Positions 40,076-49,310 of a stretch of DNA of 64,000 nt are shown one piece after another. The DNA is from Candidatus Nitrotoga sp. LAW (GTDB taxonomy: Bacteria; Pseudomonadota; Gammaproteobacteria; Burkholderiales; Gallionellaceae). Position 1 is the first letter of the stretch. Every line of letters begins with the position of its first letter. The stretch spans positions 229,587 through 293,586 of the forward strand of contig QFXI01000021.1 in assembly GCA_003402315.1 (NCBI GenBank), read 5' to 3'. The notes beneath the pieces are model-generated. The model was not told where the DNA came from and made no database searches. It was given only the letters and a program-made list of their open reading frames with translations. A program made the translations under genes and the position numbers.

Positions 40076-41053
40076 TCATTGCAACCTCACTCGCGGGTCA
40101 ACGATGGTATATGAGATATCTGTCAAAACTAAACCAGCGATATACAACATCGAACCAAGAAATACCATGGCACGCACCACACCGAAGTCCTGCGCATTAA
40201 TTGCGTCTATTGTGTAACTACCCAGACCGGGGATACCGAAAAATGATTCGGTCAGCAAGCTGCCCATGAACAGCAGCGGAATGACCACCACCACACCGGT
40301 TAAAATCGGGATCATTGCATTCTTCAGCACGTGACGGAATAACACGCGCAATTCCGACAGGCCCTTGGCACGGGCGGTCCGCACATAGTCCTTACCGATT
40401 TCTTCCAAAAAAATCGTTCGATACCAACGGCTACTGGCACCAACACTACCCATTACGCCAATCAACACAGGCAGCAGCACAAATTTGATACTGTCCAACC
40501 CGCCCGCATAGCCAGAAATCGGCATCCAGTGCCACAATTTACTCGCCACGAACTGACCGCCAATAATGTAAAACAGACCGGAGATGGACATCAGCAAAAC
40601 ACATAGCGACACGCCCAGCATGTCCAGCGCAGTCGCCCTGAACAGTGTCATTAACAGCGCGAAAGTAATGTAGATGAGCAGGCCAATAAGAAAAGTCGGT
40701 AGCGCGATGGCGAGGCTAGGCATCATGCGGGTCTGGATTTCACGCGCGACATTACGCCCGTCGTTGGATGAACCAAAATCAAATGCAAACATCCTGGCCG
40801 ACTTCTGGAAAAAAATCGTATCGCTAATTTTACTTACGCCCTCTGCATGGGCATTAAATAGCAGCGGTTTATCATAACCATGCTGCTGCTTCCACTTTTC
40901 GATCGCTTCAGGCGTAACACGCTTCATGCCCAATTGCATCCGCGCCATATCGTCCGCTGTATTCACCACAAAAAAAAGAGAAAAAGTGAGCAGGTTCACA
41001 CCGATCAAAATCGGGATAGCATACAAAATGCGGCGAATAAGATAAGCGATCAT
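40076..41053 (-). CDS. Peptide ABC transporter permease, YejB/DppB-like
   Basis: 325 residues, six transmembrane helices, start 'MIAYLIRRILYAIPILIGVN' as in DppB/YejB permeases. The EAA loop 'RTARAKGLSELRVLFRHVLK' is near residue 230 and 'NAMIPILTGVVVVIPLLFMG' follows. It forms the channel with the permease at 38.5-39.9 kb. Confidence 0.93.
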   Translation of the reverse strand: MIAYLIRRILYAIPILIGVNLLTFSLFFVVNTADDMARMQLGMKRVTPEAIEKWKQQHGYDKPLLFNAHAEGVSKISDTIFFQKSARMFAFDFGSSNDGRNVAREIQTRMMPSLAIALPTFLIGLLIYITFALLMTLFRATALDMLGVSLCVLLMSISGLFYIIGGQFVASKLWHWMPISGYAGGLDSIKFVLLPVLIGVMGSVGASSRWYRTIFLEEIGKDYVRTARAKGLSELRVLFRHVLKNAMIPILTGVVVVIPLLFMGSLLTESFFGIPGLGSYTIDAINAQDFGVVRAMVFLGSMLYIAGLVLTDISYTIVDPRVRLQ

Positions 41054-41389
41054 TGAGAGAGAGCTGTAGGTTACACTTACCCACCATAATAGATGAGAGG
41101 CGATACATAAACGTATCTATGTTCGCCAGAGAAAATGGATTGCAAATTTCAAGTTAACAACTTACTGTTTTTTAATACAAGCAAGGTGTTATTCACATTC
41201 TCATCATCCTAAACGGCCCGAGAGGCTTGACCGATTTTCTTTCAAGTACTTCTTTCAAGTACTTCTTTCAAGTACGGGTTACCGCCTTGATCATCTGCCT
41301 CTGTTTCAATCAACCTGGTGTGCCAGCTTGTTTATTGTGCAGCGCTGGCTCAGCATCGTCCAGCCCGGCTTCCATTTTTCTTTATTTTT
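41054..41389. other. Gap containing a short tandem repeat
   Basis: 336 bp between the YejB-like permease and the small exported protein, both on the minus strand. The only structure seen is the three-copy 13-bp repeat at 41238-41275. No gene recognised. Confidence 0.5.
41238..41275. repeat. Tandem repeat, 3 copies of 13 bp
   Basis: TCTTTCAAGTACT occurs three times head to tail, at 41238, 41251 and 41264; the third ends one base short of identity. The unit contains the palindrome AAGTACTT across copy joints. Confidence 0.85.
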
Positions 41390-41704
41390 TTAAATCGCTT
41401 TAGCTGGAACGTCATGCTCCAACAACAATTTTTGTCTTGCTACATCACGCGGGATGCATACCATTTCCGAACCAACTTTCTGTTCAATTCCCTTAACTTT
41501 GGCACAGACCATTATAGGACCCGTAGGTGTTGCTTTCGGGCCGCGGCACCAGCCATCAGAAGGCGTAGTTTTAAAATCTATCCATACTCCTTCAGCTGCC
41601 TTGCATTCCTCAGGATCGGTAGGATAAGCGTGACTAATCACGGGCACAATAGCCAAAATTGCGATCGACACGGCTCTAAATGTTGTTTTTCCAAAATAAC
41701 TCAA
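41390..41704 (-). CDS. Small exported four-cysteine protein in the peptide-transport cluster
   Basis: 104 residues from a TTG at 41704, chosen because AAAGGA lies 7-8 bases upstream and because the signal peptide (SYFGKTTFRAVSIAILAIVP to SHA) then starts at the N-terminus. The open frame runs further upstream but without a better start. The mature 78 residues contain four Cys (PEEC, GWC, IMVC, EMVC), probably two disulfides. No family recognised. It lies between the substrate-binding gene and the YejB-like permease, all on the minus strand. Confidence 0.65.
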   Translation of the reverse strand: MSYFGKTTFRAVSIAILAIVPVISHAYPTDPEECKAAEGVWIDFKTTPSDGWCRGPKATPTGPIMVCAKVKGIEQKVGSEMVCIPRDVARQKLLLEHDVPAKAI

Positions 41705-41880
41705 AATGATTCCTTTCTTTATAAATTGCGGCAAAAAAGGTGTTGCCGCACACCTGCATGTTACTTTCAAAAAACGGACAATTTTATCAGGCATTCTTAC
41801 AAAATCACCTTGCACTTTAACACTTAATCCGAAATTATTTTTGCCGAACCGAAGTTTTTTTGTCCCAGCAAAAAATATAA

Positions 41881-44019
41881 TCATCGCGCCTCTTCCCGCT
41901 GCCGCAACACACGCCACAGCCACCAGCCCAGTAAAGCGAGCGCAGAACCAATTAACCACAATGGCCATAGCTTAGGCTGGTTCCAACCGCTACGCAGTTC
42001 ATCACGCTGTGCTGCGTCTATACGCAAATATTTAACATTATTATTGGCCATTTTATTGGGCTTGCTGTTATGCAGCCAAGCATGACGCAATACATAATCC
42101 TTAGGATGTTGCCCCCATATCCAAGGCGAATCACGGCGCAAAATTTCCAGCATTTCATCAATGATTTTCTGGCGTGCTGGGCCGTTTTCCATGTTCTTCA
42201 TCTTCTCAAACAGGTGGTCATATTCTGGGCTATTGTAATTCGACGCGTTCTCACCCCCCTTCTCAACCTTGCCCTGCGCACCATGTAGCAAAAATAAAAA
42301 ATTCTCCGGGTCAGGATAATCAGCGTTCCAGCCGAAATAAAACATCTGCGTATCGCCTTTACGTAGCTTATCCTGAAAACGGTTGTAGTCAGTGCTGCGC
42401 GCCACCAGTTGCAAATTAAGCTTTTCGAGTTGCTTACGAAGCCAGTCCAGCCGCGACTTGCTACCCACGCCGGTAGCAGTCGTATCAAGATAAATAATCA
42501 GCGGTTGTTTTGTTTTTGCATCCAAACCATCAGGATAGCCAGCTTCGGCCAGCAGCTTTTTCGCCTCATTAATTGATTTACGTTGAGGTGCGCCATTAAC
42601 CCAGTCATATACATAATGATTGATGCCTGCTTCGCCTTCGCGGTAGCCGAAAATACCAGGTGGAATAGGCGATTGCGCGCTAATGCCACGGCCGTTAGCA
42701 AAAATGGAAATGAATTCCTCAAAATCCACCGCAATAGAAATGGCACGGCGCAACTTAGTCGCACGTTCACTCGACCCTCCCACAACCGGATCGAGCCAGT
42801 TGAAACCCATATACGAAGTAGAAGTGGCTACCGAGGTAGAAAGCTTAATACCTTGCGCTTTCATCTCGTCTGTAACGTTAGTTTCGCCGCCAACATTCAC
42901 CTGCACTGCTTGATCAAAACTATCAGAGCTGATGCCCGCCGCATCATAATAACCTTGCAGAAATTTATTCCAGTAGGGAATGGTTTCCTTTTCCAGACTA
43001 AACACTACTTTGCTGATTAACGGCAAAGCCTTACCCGCGTCAGCCAGCAACCCCGCTTCTTTATCCCCCGCCTCACCTTCCGTCGGATAGACTTCGCCGG
43101 AAAAATGCGGATTGCGCGTCAACACCATACGCTGGTTGGGATTATTTTCCGATAGATAATACGGCCCACTACCCACTGGCCACCAATCCAGAACCAGGTT
43201 GCGTTCAGACATGCCATCCTGCGCATAAAAGCGCTCAGCTTCCACTGGCATGGGTGAAAAAAATGTCATCGCCAACCAATAAGCAAACTGCGGATATTTA
43301 CCGTAAATTTTAATACGGTAAGTGCGGTCGTCCACTGTTTGCACACCTTCCAGCGGATAGTCGTGGAGATCAAGAAAAGTGTTGGGATTCTTTTTTTTAG
43401 CTTGCTGCAAAGTTGCGATGTATTCTTTAAGGCCAACGATGTAATCCACCATAAGTCCTGCAATCGGCGAATGTATAGTCGGATGGGCAAGCCGTTTGAT
43501 TTGATAAACATAATCCGCCGCTTTCACTTCACGCGTACCGCTATGCGGGAAATCAGTCAGTGCATGTATATTGCTTAAATCATTGCTTGTAAGCGCATGA
43601 TATTCCAATTCACCTTTGGCATCACGCGCAAAAGCCGGATGCGGCTGGTAATTCAAACCGGTACGCAAATGAATTTCGTAAACACTGAATGCCACCTTTT
43701 CGGCAGGTGCGTCATTCGGTAACAGCTGGTTATTTTTATCCAGATAACGCACTGTCGGCATTTCACTGGCTGCCTGCGGTACCAGCGTGTAGGGACGTTT
43801 CAGGAAATGATATTGCAGCGGCGGTTGATATATCTGCGCAAGAAATATATATTCATTCTCGCTATATGCTGACGCCGGATCGAGATGTTTAGGCCGTTCG
43901 GTAAAAGCAGAATAATAAATCGACTTACCCTTATCACTGGCCGGGTAAGGATTATTCCACAAACCGCCGTCACAACCTGCAAGCGCCAGGAGCAGCGGTA
44001 AGTAATGTAAGTATTTCAT
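41881..44019 (-). CDS. Peptide ABC transporter substrate-binding lipoprotein (SBP_bac_5, YejA-like)
   Basis: 712 residues from ATG 44019, giving a lipobox 'LLLALAGC' with Cys16. The SBP_bac_5 body shows 'RPKHLDPASAYSENEYIFLA' near 40, 'GSGPYYLSENNPNQRMVLTR' near 300 and 'FYFGWNADYPDPENFLFLLH' near 580. Odd: a C-terminal transmembrane helix 'LWPLWLIGSALALLGWWLW' followed by a basic end, giving both a lipid and a helix anchor. It is first in the putative operon and divergent from ygfZ. Confidence 0.9.
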   Translation of the reverse strand: MKYLHYLPLLLALAGCDGGLWNNPYPASDKGKSIYYSAFTERPKHLDPASAYSENEYIFLAQIYQPPLQYHFLKRPYTLVPQAASEMPTVRYLDKNNQLLPNDAPAEKVAFSVYEIHLRTGLNYQPHPAFARDAKGELEYHALTSNDLSNIHALTDFPHSGTREVKAADYVYQIKRLAHPTIHSPIAGLMVDYIVGLKEYIATLQQAKKKNPNTFLDLHDYPLEGVQTVDDRTYRIKIYGKYPQFAYWLAMTFFSPMPVEAERFYAQDGMSERNLVLDWWPVGSGPYYLSENNPNQRMVLTRNPHFSGEVYPTEGEAGDKEAGLLADAGKALPLISKVVFSLEKETIPYWNKFLQGYYDAAGISSDSFDQAVQVNVGGETNVTDEMKAQGIKLSTSVATSTSYMGFNWLDPVVGGSSERATKLRRAISIAVDFEEFISIFANGRGISAQSPIPPGIFGYREGEAGINHYVYDWVNGAPQRKSINEAKKLLAEAGYPDGLDAKTKQPLIIYLDTTATGVGSKSRLDWLRKQLEKLNLQLVARSTDYNRFQDKLRKGDTQMFYFGWNADYPDPENFLFLLHGAQGKVEKGGENASNYNSPEYDHLFEKMKNMENGPARQKIIDEMLEILRRDSPWIWGQHPKDYVLRHAWLHNSKPNKMANNNVKYLRIDAAQRDELRSGWNQPKLWPLWLIGSALALLGWWLWRVLRQREEAR

Positions 44020-44096
44020 GGCGCGAGAGTTTATCCGAAATATCGCTATTCGTGGTAAAGTTGCGGCCACTTTTAACCTTATGAATGGGCAGTAAG

Positions 44097-45167
44097 ATGA
44101 ATCCGATTTGGCAAGATTATCTACGGGAACAAGGGGCCGAAATACAAGATGGCATCGTGCAATATTTTGGCGCTGGGCAAGGCGAACTTACTGCCGCACA
44201 AGACGGCATGGTACTGTGCTACTTAAGCCAGCTTGGGGTACTCAAGGTTTCTGGTGAAGATGCTGAAACCTTCCTACAAAACCTATGTAGTAGTGATGTG
44301 CGTGAAGTCACCCCATGGCATGCCCAATTCAGCAGCCTAAACAGCCCAAAAGGACGAATGTTGGCAAGCTTCCTAATCTGGCGTAAAGGGGTGCTTGATG
44401 ACGCAGACAAGGCTTTTTTCCTGCAACTGCCGCTTAGTTTGTGCGCCGACATCCAGCAACGCCTATCCAAATACATCCTGCGCTCCAAAGTAAAAATTGA
44501 GAACGTAACCGACCAACAAATCAGTTTTGGCTGGGCTGGGGAGGGTTCAGAGGAACAACTGCGTGAATACTTGGGTTCGGTTCCGGTAGAACCTTGGGGA
44601 GCGGAAGAAGTAGGCAACCGGGTATCAGACCACAATGATACTGGCGTCATTCGTCTCGGCGAACAACGCTTTCAAATCAACACAACGATCGAACACGCAC
44701 CCGCCCTATGGCAAAAGCTTATTGTGGCCGGACGTCCGGTTGGTTCACCTTGCTGGGACTGGCTCACGATTCATGATGGTATTCCAGTAATCCTACCGGC
44801 TACCCAAGAGCAATTTGTACCGCAAATGGCCAACATGGAATTAATCGGTGCCGTGAACTTCAAAAAAGGTTGCTATCCCGGCCAGGAAATTGTGGCGCGC
44901 ATGCAATATCTCGGTAAACTCAAGCGCCGTATGTATTTAGCGCATATCGACAGTGATGGTCCACCGCAACCGGGTGACGAGCTTTACAGCGCGGACATGG
45001 AAGGCCAGGCTAGCGGTATGGTGGTCAACGCATCACCTGCCCCAAACGGCGGCTATGACATGCTGGCGGTGGTGCAGATTAGTAGCCACAAAGACCAAAC
45101 TATCCACTGGAAATCCCTACAAGGCGCGGCGCTTCGGTTCAAGAGATTGCCTTATCCAATTTATTAG
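44097..45167 (+). CDS. ygfZ: Folate-binding protein YgfZ (iron-sulfur cluster repair)
   Basis: 356 residues from ATG 44097 (GGGCAG 8 bases upstream; an in-frame ATG at 44085 has no ribosome site). GcvT-like fold with the diagnostic 'KGCYPGQEIVARMQYLGKLK' segment near residue 258, including the YgfZ Cys. YgfZ uses tetrahydrofolate to maintain certain Fe-S enzymes. Single gene. Confidence 0.93.
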   Translation: MNPIWQDYLREQGAEIQDGIVQYFGAGQGELTAAQDGMVLCYLSQLGVLKVSGEDAETFLQNLCSSDVREVTPWHAQFSSLNSPKGRMLASFLIWRKGVLDDADKAFFLQLPLSLCADIQQRLSKYILRSKVKIENVTDQQISFGWAGEGSEEQLREYLGSVPVEPWGAEEVGNRVSDHNDTGVIRLGEQRFQINTTIEHAPALWQKLIVAGRPVGSPCWDWLTIHDGIPVILPATQEQFVPQMANMELIGAVNFKKGCYPGQEIVARMQYLGKLKRRMYLAHIDSDGPPQPGDELYSADMEGQASGMVVNASPAPNGGYDMLAVVQISSHKDQTIHWKSLQGAALRFKRLPYPIY

Positions 45168-45982
45168 TTTGAATGAAACCGTTGTTGATGAATCGAGTAG
45201 TTTTGCTTAAATTCGAACCCCTTTGCGGTGAAAACGGGGAAGAACACGCTGCACGACTTGCTTCGACTATTAATCCGGCATAGTAAAGTATGAACCCTGT
45301 TCGGGTTGAGCCTATCGAAGCCCGTTCACCTTTCGGCAGGCTCAAGGCGAACGGACTTCAAACATAATCTGACTGAATCAATAATACTTAAAACACTTAC
45401 GCTTAATAACAACTTGCGTAATACCAAATGTGTCAAAATATTCGGCTTGAACAGGGATAACTGTCGGATTAATTACCAAACGCGCTGTCGCGATTACTTT
45501 ACAGCACACGCTGCAATAGTCAAATAGCTTGCACAATCGCCGTAAGACTCCCCTAAATTTTAAGCAGCTGCTTGCGTTTGCGCTGGGTTTCCAGCGCTAC
45601 ACCTGCATTACATCCATAGCAATCGCCAATACTGAACTGCCCGTGGTAGGCACAGCTGCACCAGCTCTTGGAGAGTAACCTCCAACACTTCAAGCACATC
45701 ATTCGCACGGGAAACAATTGGGGCAATATTTTGCCGTGACGAATACGCAATGAAATCATATATGTCGATTTTTTTACTTTACCGGAACATACTGTATTGG
45801 CGCACATGAACAGCGATGAATTTAGCATTTTGTGCTGGATAAATTTTCAACAAAAGACTTACTATAGAAACACGTTAAATCGGTAATCTATCATGCAGTG
45901 GTGATAACTCTTATACCATTCTAAAATCTGGTTACTGTATTATTGCAACATAGTCTTAACCTTATGAAATAACGAATAGAAT
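45168..45982. other. 815-bp gap; a REP-like palindrome, no recognised gene
   Basis: Contains the inverted repeat at 45299-45352. A minus-strand open frame (45828-45553, 91 codons) has many Cys and Ser and an alternative frame reads 'ALEVLEVTLQELVQLCLPRA', but neither has a ribosome site or known family. The 3' part is the AT-rich leader of the histidine kinase. Confidence 0.5.
45299..45352. repeat. REP-like dispersed palindrome
   Basis: GTTCGGGTTGAGCCT and AGGCTCAAGGCGAAC form an imperfect 15-bp stem around 24 bases containing TTTCGGC. The GTTCGGG...GAGCC...GGCTCAAGGCGAAC pattern resembles an intergenic palindromic repeat widespread in betaproteobacteria. Only one copy was seen here. Confidence 0.6.
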
Positions 45983-47509
45983 ATGGCTACCAATAAACTT
46001 CGTGCCTTATTAGTGGAGACCTCACTGGATGATGCCCAGCGCACGCTTGCAAAACTGGAACAGAGCGGTTACGAGGTGGAACACCGGCGAGTGGATAATG
46101 CGTCCGCTATGCAAGCTGCCTTAACTGAAGATGAGTGGGATGTGGTGTTATGTAGCTATGATCCATCCGGATTTTGTGGACTAGCTGCGCTCGAGCTCAT
46201 GCAATCACAAGGAGTAGACCTCCCTTTTCTGTTCCTATCTCATAATCTACATGAAGAAACGATCATTCATACCATGCAATCCGGTGCGAACGATTACATT
46301 TTTAAGGGGAGTTTAAATAGGCTCGCTCCCTCAATAGCACACAATTTACGCGAAGCACGTATTCGTTACGAGCACCGTCAAGCGCAAATTGCCTTACAAG
46401 AAAATCAAGCGCGCCTGCAAGCCTTCATCACTAACCTACCAGGCATGGCTTATCAAATATTACTCAAGCATGATGGCGATATTTCCTTTCCCTATATCAG
46501 CGACGGCAGTAAAGCTCTTCTCGACTTGAACCCACAGGATTTAGAAAAAAATCCACACTTATTTATGGATATGTTGCACCCGGATGACCGCGGCTCATAT
46601 GAACAATCCATGCGTACTTCAGCAAATAATCTTACTTTCTGGAACTGGGAAGGGCGTATCGTGATATTGCCGGAAGGCGAGATTAAATGGATCAATCTAC
46701 GCTGTAGCCCCCGAAAAACATTGCATGGCGAAATTCAGTGGGAAGGCATTATGTCGAACATCAGCCAAAGCAAGCAGGCGGAAATCGAAATAAAACATTC
46801 GCAGGAACAATTACGTGAACTATCTTCCCACGTCCAGCTTGTACGCGAACAAGAGCGCCTTAACATCGCACGCGAGGTCCATGACGACTTAGGAAGTACG
46901 CTTACCGCCATTAAGCTCAATATCGCTTGGTTGGGTGGACGATTGAACAGGGAAGCACCTGAGCTGATTGCAAAAATTAAGGATGTTGAAAACCTGGTTG
47001 ATAAGTGCACCGCCGCCGCCAACGACATCTCCCACTCCCTACGCCCAAGCACGCTAGACTGCTTCGGCATCATCACGGCAATGGAAATCGAGGTAGATGA
47101 ATTTGAACAGCGTACCGGTATTTCTTGCGTATTTAACCACCCGGATGAAGATATCACTTTAGATCCGGATATCGCCATCGCACTATTTCGCATCCTGCAA
47201 GAAACACTTGCTAATATTATGAAACACGCAGATGCCAGCAAAGTAAAAATAGATCTATATAACCAAGCGACCTGCGTCGAAATGATTGTTAGCGACAATG
47301 GCTGCGGCTTTACCGAATCTGACCGCATCAAACCGCGTTCTTTTGGTCTGCGCGGCATTAAGGAACGGGTCGCCTACTTTGGCGGCAATGTGCACATCAA
47401 AGGCACACCCGGCTCAGGAACTACAATTAAAGCATGCATTCCGCATCAATCTGAGCCATTAACTACTGGTAACTTTTTTTTATCACAGCCACAACAGAAA
47501 TTGCTGTAA
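45983..47509 (+). CDS. NarX-type sensor histidine kinase with a degenerate receiver domain and PAS domain
   Basis: 508 residues. The N-terminal receiver-like domain (about 6-125) keeps the Lys (FIFKGS) but lacks the usual Asp pair and phospho-acceptor: the acidic pocket reads VETS and the acceptor slot is Ser58 in CSYD. A PAS domain (about 140-265) follows. The HisKA_3 dimerisation helix has phospho-His300 in REVHDDLGSTL, and the HATPase has 'SDNGCGF' and 'SFGLRGIKERVAYFGG'. It is soluble, with no transmembrane segment. It pairs with the LuxR-type regulator 22 bp downstream. Confidence 0.9.
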   Translation: MATNKLRALLVETSLDDAQRTLAKLEQSGYEVEHRRVDNASAMQAALTEDEWDVVLCSYDPSGFCGLAALELMQSQGVDLPFLFLSHNLHEETIIHTMQSGANDYIFKGSLNRLAPSIAHNLREARIRYEHRQAQIALQENQARLQAFITNLPGMAYQILLKHDGDISFPYISDGSKALLDLNPQDLEKNPHLFMDMLHPDDRGSYEQSMRTSANNLTFWNWEGRIVILPEGEIKWINLRCSPRKTLHGEIQWEGIMSNISQSKQAEIEIKHSQEQLRELSSHVQLVREQERLNIAREVHDDLGSTLTAIKLNIAWLGGRLNREAPELIAKIKDVENLVDKCTAAANDISHSLRPSTLDCFGIITAMEIEVDEFEQRTGISCVFNHPDEDITLDPDIAIALFRILQETLANIMKHADASKVKIDLYNQATCVEMIVSDNGCGFTESDRIKPRSFGLRGIKERVAYFGGNVHIKGTPGSGTTIKACIPHQSEPLTTGNFFLSQPQQKLL

Positions 47510-47531
47510 TGAATATTATTAAATATCAATC

Positions 47532-48164
47532 ATGATTAATATATTAGTAGTAGATGATCACGCACTAATCCGCAAAGGCATGAAACAGATTCTCAATGAC
47601 ACCGAGGATATACGCGTAACCGGGGAAGCTGAAAATGGCATGCAAGCCATCAAGATGGCGCAAGCAAACCCTTATGATTTAGTACTACTCGATATCAGCA
47701 TGCCTGACAAAAATGGTATCGATGTGCTTAAACAGCTTAAGCTCAATCAACCGCAATTACCAGTGCTCATATTAAGTATGCATGAGGAAAATCAATATGC
47801 ATTGCGTTCCATGAAAGCCGGGGCTGCAGGCTATCTCAGCAAGCAAAGCGCCCCGACACAACTGGTTACCGCCATACGCCAAGTTGCCTGCGGCAAAAAA
47901 TATATTAGCAACGAACTGGCGGAAGAATTGGCCAATGGCCTATCACAAGGATATCAGGAACTGCTGCACCAAACCTTATCCAACCGCGAATACCAAACAC
48001 TGTGCTTAATGGCATCAGGCAAAAGTTTGAGCGAAATGGCAGAGGCTTTATCACTTAGCGCCAAGACCGTCAGCGTTTATCGTGCGCGTTTACTGGAGAA
48101 AATGAAATTGAAAAATAATGCTGAAGCGGTTCGCTATGCGATCGAACATCATTTGATTGAATAA
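47532..48164 (+). CDS. NarL/LuxR-type response regulator
   Basis: 210 residues. The receiver domain has an intact acidic pair (VVDDHA), phospho-Asp in LVLLDISMPDKNG near 54 and the conserved Lys (LSKQSAP). The C-terminal LuxR helix-turn-helix is 'LSNREYQTLCLMASGKSLSE' with 'MAEALSLSAKTVSVYRARLL'. It is the output partner of the preceding kinase. Targets cannot be read from the sequence. Confidence 0.94.
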   Translation: MINILVVDDHALIRKGMKQILNDTEDIRVTGEAENGMQAIKMAQANPYDLVLLDISMPDKNGIDVLKQLKLNQPQLPVLILSMHEENQYALRSMKAGAAGYLSKQSAPTQLVTAIRQVACGKKYISNELAEELANGLSQGYQELLHQTLSNREYQTLCLMASGKSLSEMAEALSLSAKTVSVYRARLLEKMKLKNNAEAVRYAIEHHLIE

Positions 48165-48206
48165 TATCTTTTTCGTAAATATTCAAAATTCAATAAATTC
48201 AATCAC

Positions 48207-49310
48207 TCAATTGTCAGCAGACAGGGAAAATGACATGCCCCTCAATAAAGCTTGAACCAAGCCACGAATGACACCTTCTTCGTCAGCAGCGATGCGTAGC
48301 ACAGGCTTAAAACCGGTAGCGTTGATCTGAATGCTGTTGGATTGGTTAGCTTCAACGTTCAGGGCCAAACCGAGAAAATCAAGTGGTCCGCAAATATCCT
48401 CCCGTACTTGTGGCGCGTTTTCGCCGATGCCGCCACTGAACACCAGCGCGTCAATGCCGCCCGCCTTGGCGGCCAATGCACCGATAGCGGCACGCACTTG
48501 GCGGCAAAAATAGCTCACTGCAAAACAGGCGTTCTCGCTACGGCTCTCCAATAAACGTTGCATTTCACTGCTCTCTCCGGCAGACAATGCGAGTAGTCCC
48601 ATATGGTGGTTGACCAGATCACTTAATCCCGCGCTATCGTAACGTTTTGCCAGCTCTAGCATCACGCCCGGATCCAGGTCGCCACTGCGCGTGCCCATCG
48701 GAATACCACCAGCTGGCGTATAACCCATGGTTGTGTCGATGGATTTCAGCCCTTCCATCAAGCACAGGCTGGCCCCTGCGCCCAAATGTGCAACCACAAT
48801 GCGGCCCTGTGCGGCCTCTCCCAGCAGTGACGGAAGTTTAGAGGCGATGTAAGCATAATTGAGGCCGTGAAATCCATAGCGCCGCATGCCAAGATCACAC
48901 GGGATCGGCAAGCGCCGCGCCAGTTCCGGCATGATGTGGTGAAATACGGTATCAAAACAGGCTATTTGCGGCACGTCCAATCGCGCCCGGCACAGCTCCA
49001 CCCCGAGCAGATTGCCCGGCATGTGCAGCGGCGCAAGATGTGTAATGGCATTCAGTCGCTTGACTTCTGCCGCATCGAGGAGTCGCGCTGAATCGATTGC
49101 TTCGCCGCCATGTACGAAGCGGTGGCCAATTGCGTCCGGCACTTCACCACCTAGATCATTCAGCAGTGCGTCAAAAAAATCAGCGTGATTATGCGGGAAA
49201 TTTTTTCCGGTATGGGTGTAGCGCCAGTCACGGCGCGTGCCGTCGGCGCGGAACAGGCTTGCCTTAAGGCTGGATGAGCCGCTGTTAATGGTGAGAATTG
49301 CATGGCTCAT
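48207..49310 (-). CDS. ackA: Acetate kinase
   Basis: 367 residues from ATG 49310, which overlaps the phosphoketolase stop (ATGA). The ASKHA signatures are present: '[16 protein letters not shown]' at the N-terminus, [11 protein letters not shown] near 175 and '[20 protein letters not shown]' near 290. It makes ATP and acetate from acetyl phosphate. Tight coupling to phosphoketolase indicates that its substrate is supplied by that enzyme. Confidence 0.95.
   Translation of the reverse strand: MSHAILTINSGSSSLKASLFRADGTRRDWRYTHTGKNFPHNHADFFDALLNDLGGEVPDAIGHRFVHGGEAIDSARLLDAAEVKRLNAITHLAPLHMPGNLLGVELCRARLDVPQIACFDTVFHHIMPELARRLPIPCDLGMRRYGFHGLNYAYIASKLPSLLGEAAQGRIVVAHLGAGASLCLMEGLKSIDTTMGYTPAGGIPMGTRSGDLDPGVMLELAKRYDSAGLSDLVNHHMGLLALSAGESSEMQRLLESRSENACFAVSYFCRQVRAAIGALAAKAGGIDALVFSGGIGENAPQVREDICGPLDFLGLALNVEANQSNSIQINATGFKPVLRIAADEEGVIRGLVQALLRGMSFSLSADN

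Noticed and set aside
41238..41275. Possible CRISPR array
   Set aside because: The 13-bp units are head to tail with no spacers.
45205..45235. tRNA-like T-arm (GGGGTTCGAATTT on the minus strand)
   Set aside because: No acceptor, D or anticodon stems can be drawn around it.
45553..45828. 91-codon Cys-rich open frame
   Set aside because: No ribosome site, no recognisable family, and an alternative frame is equally plausible.
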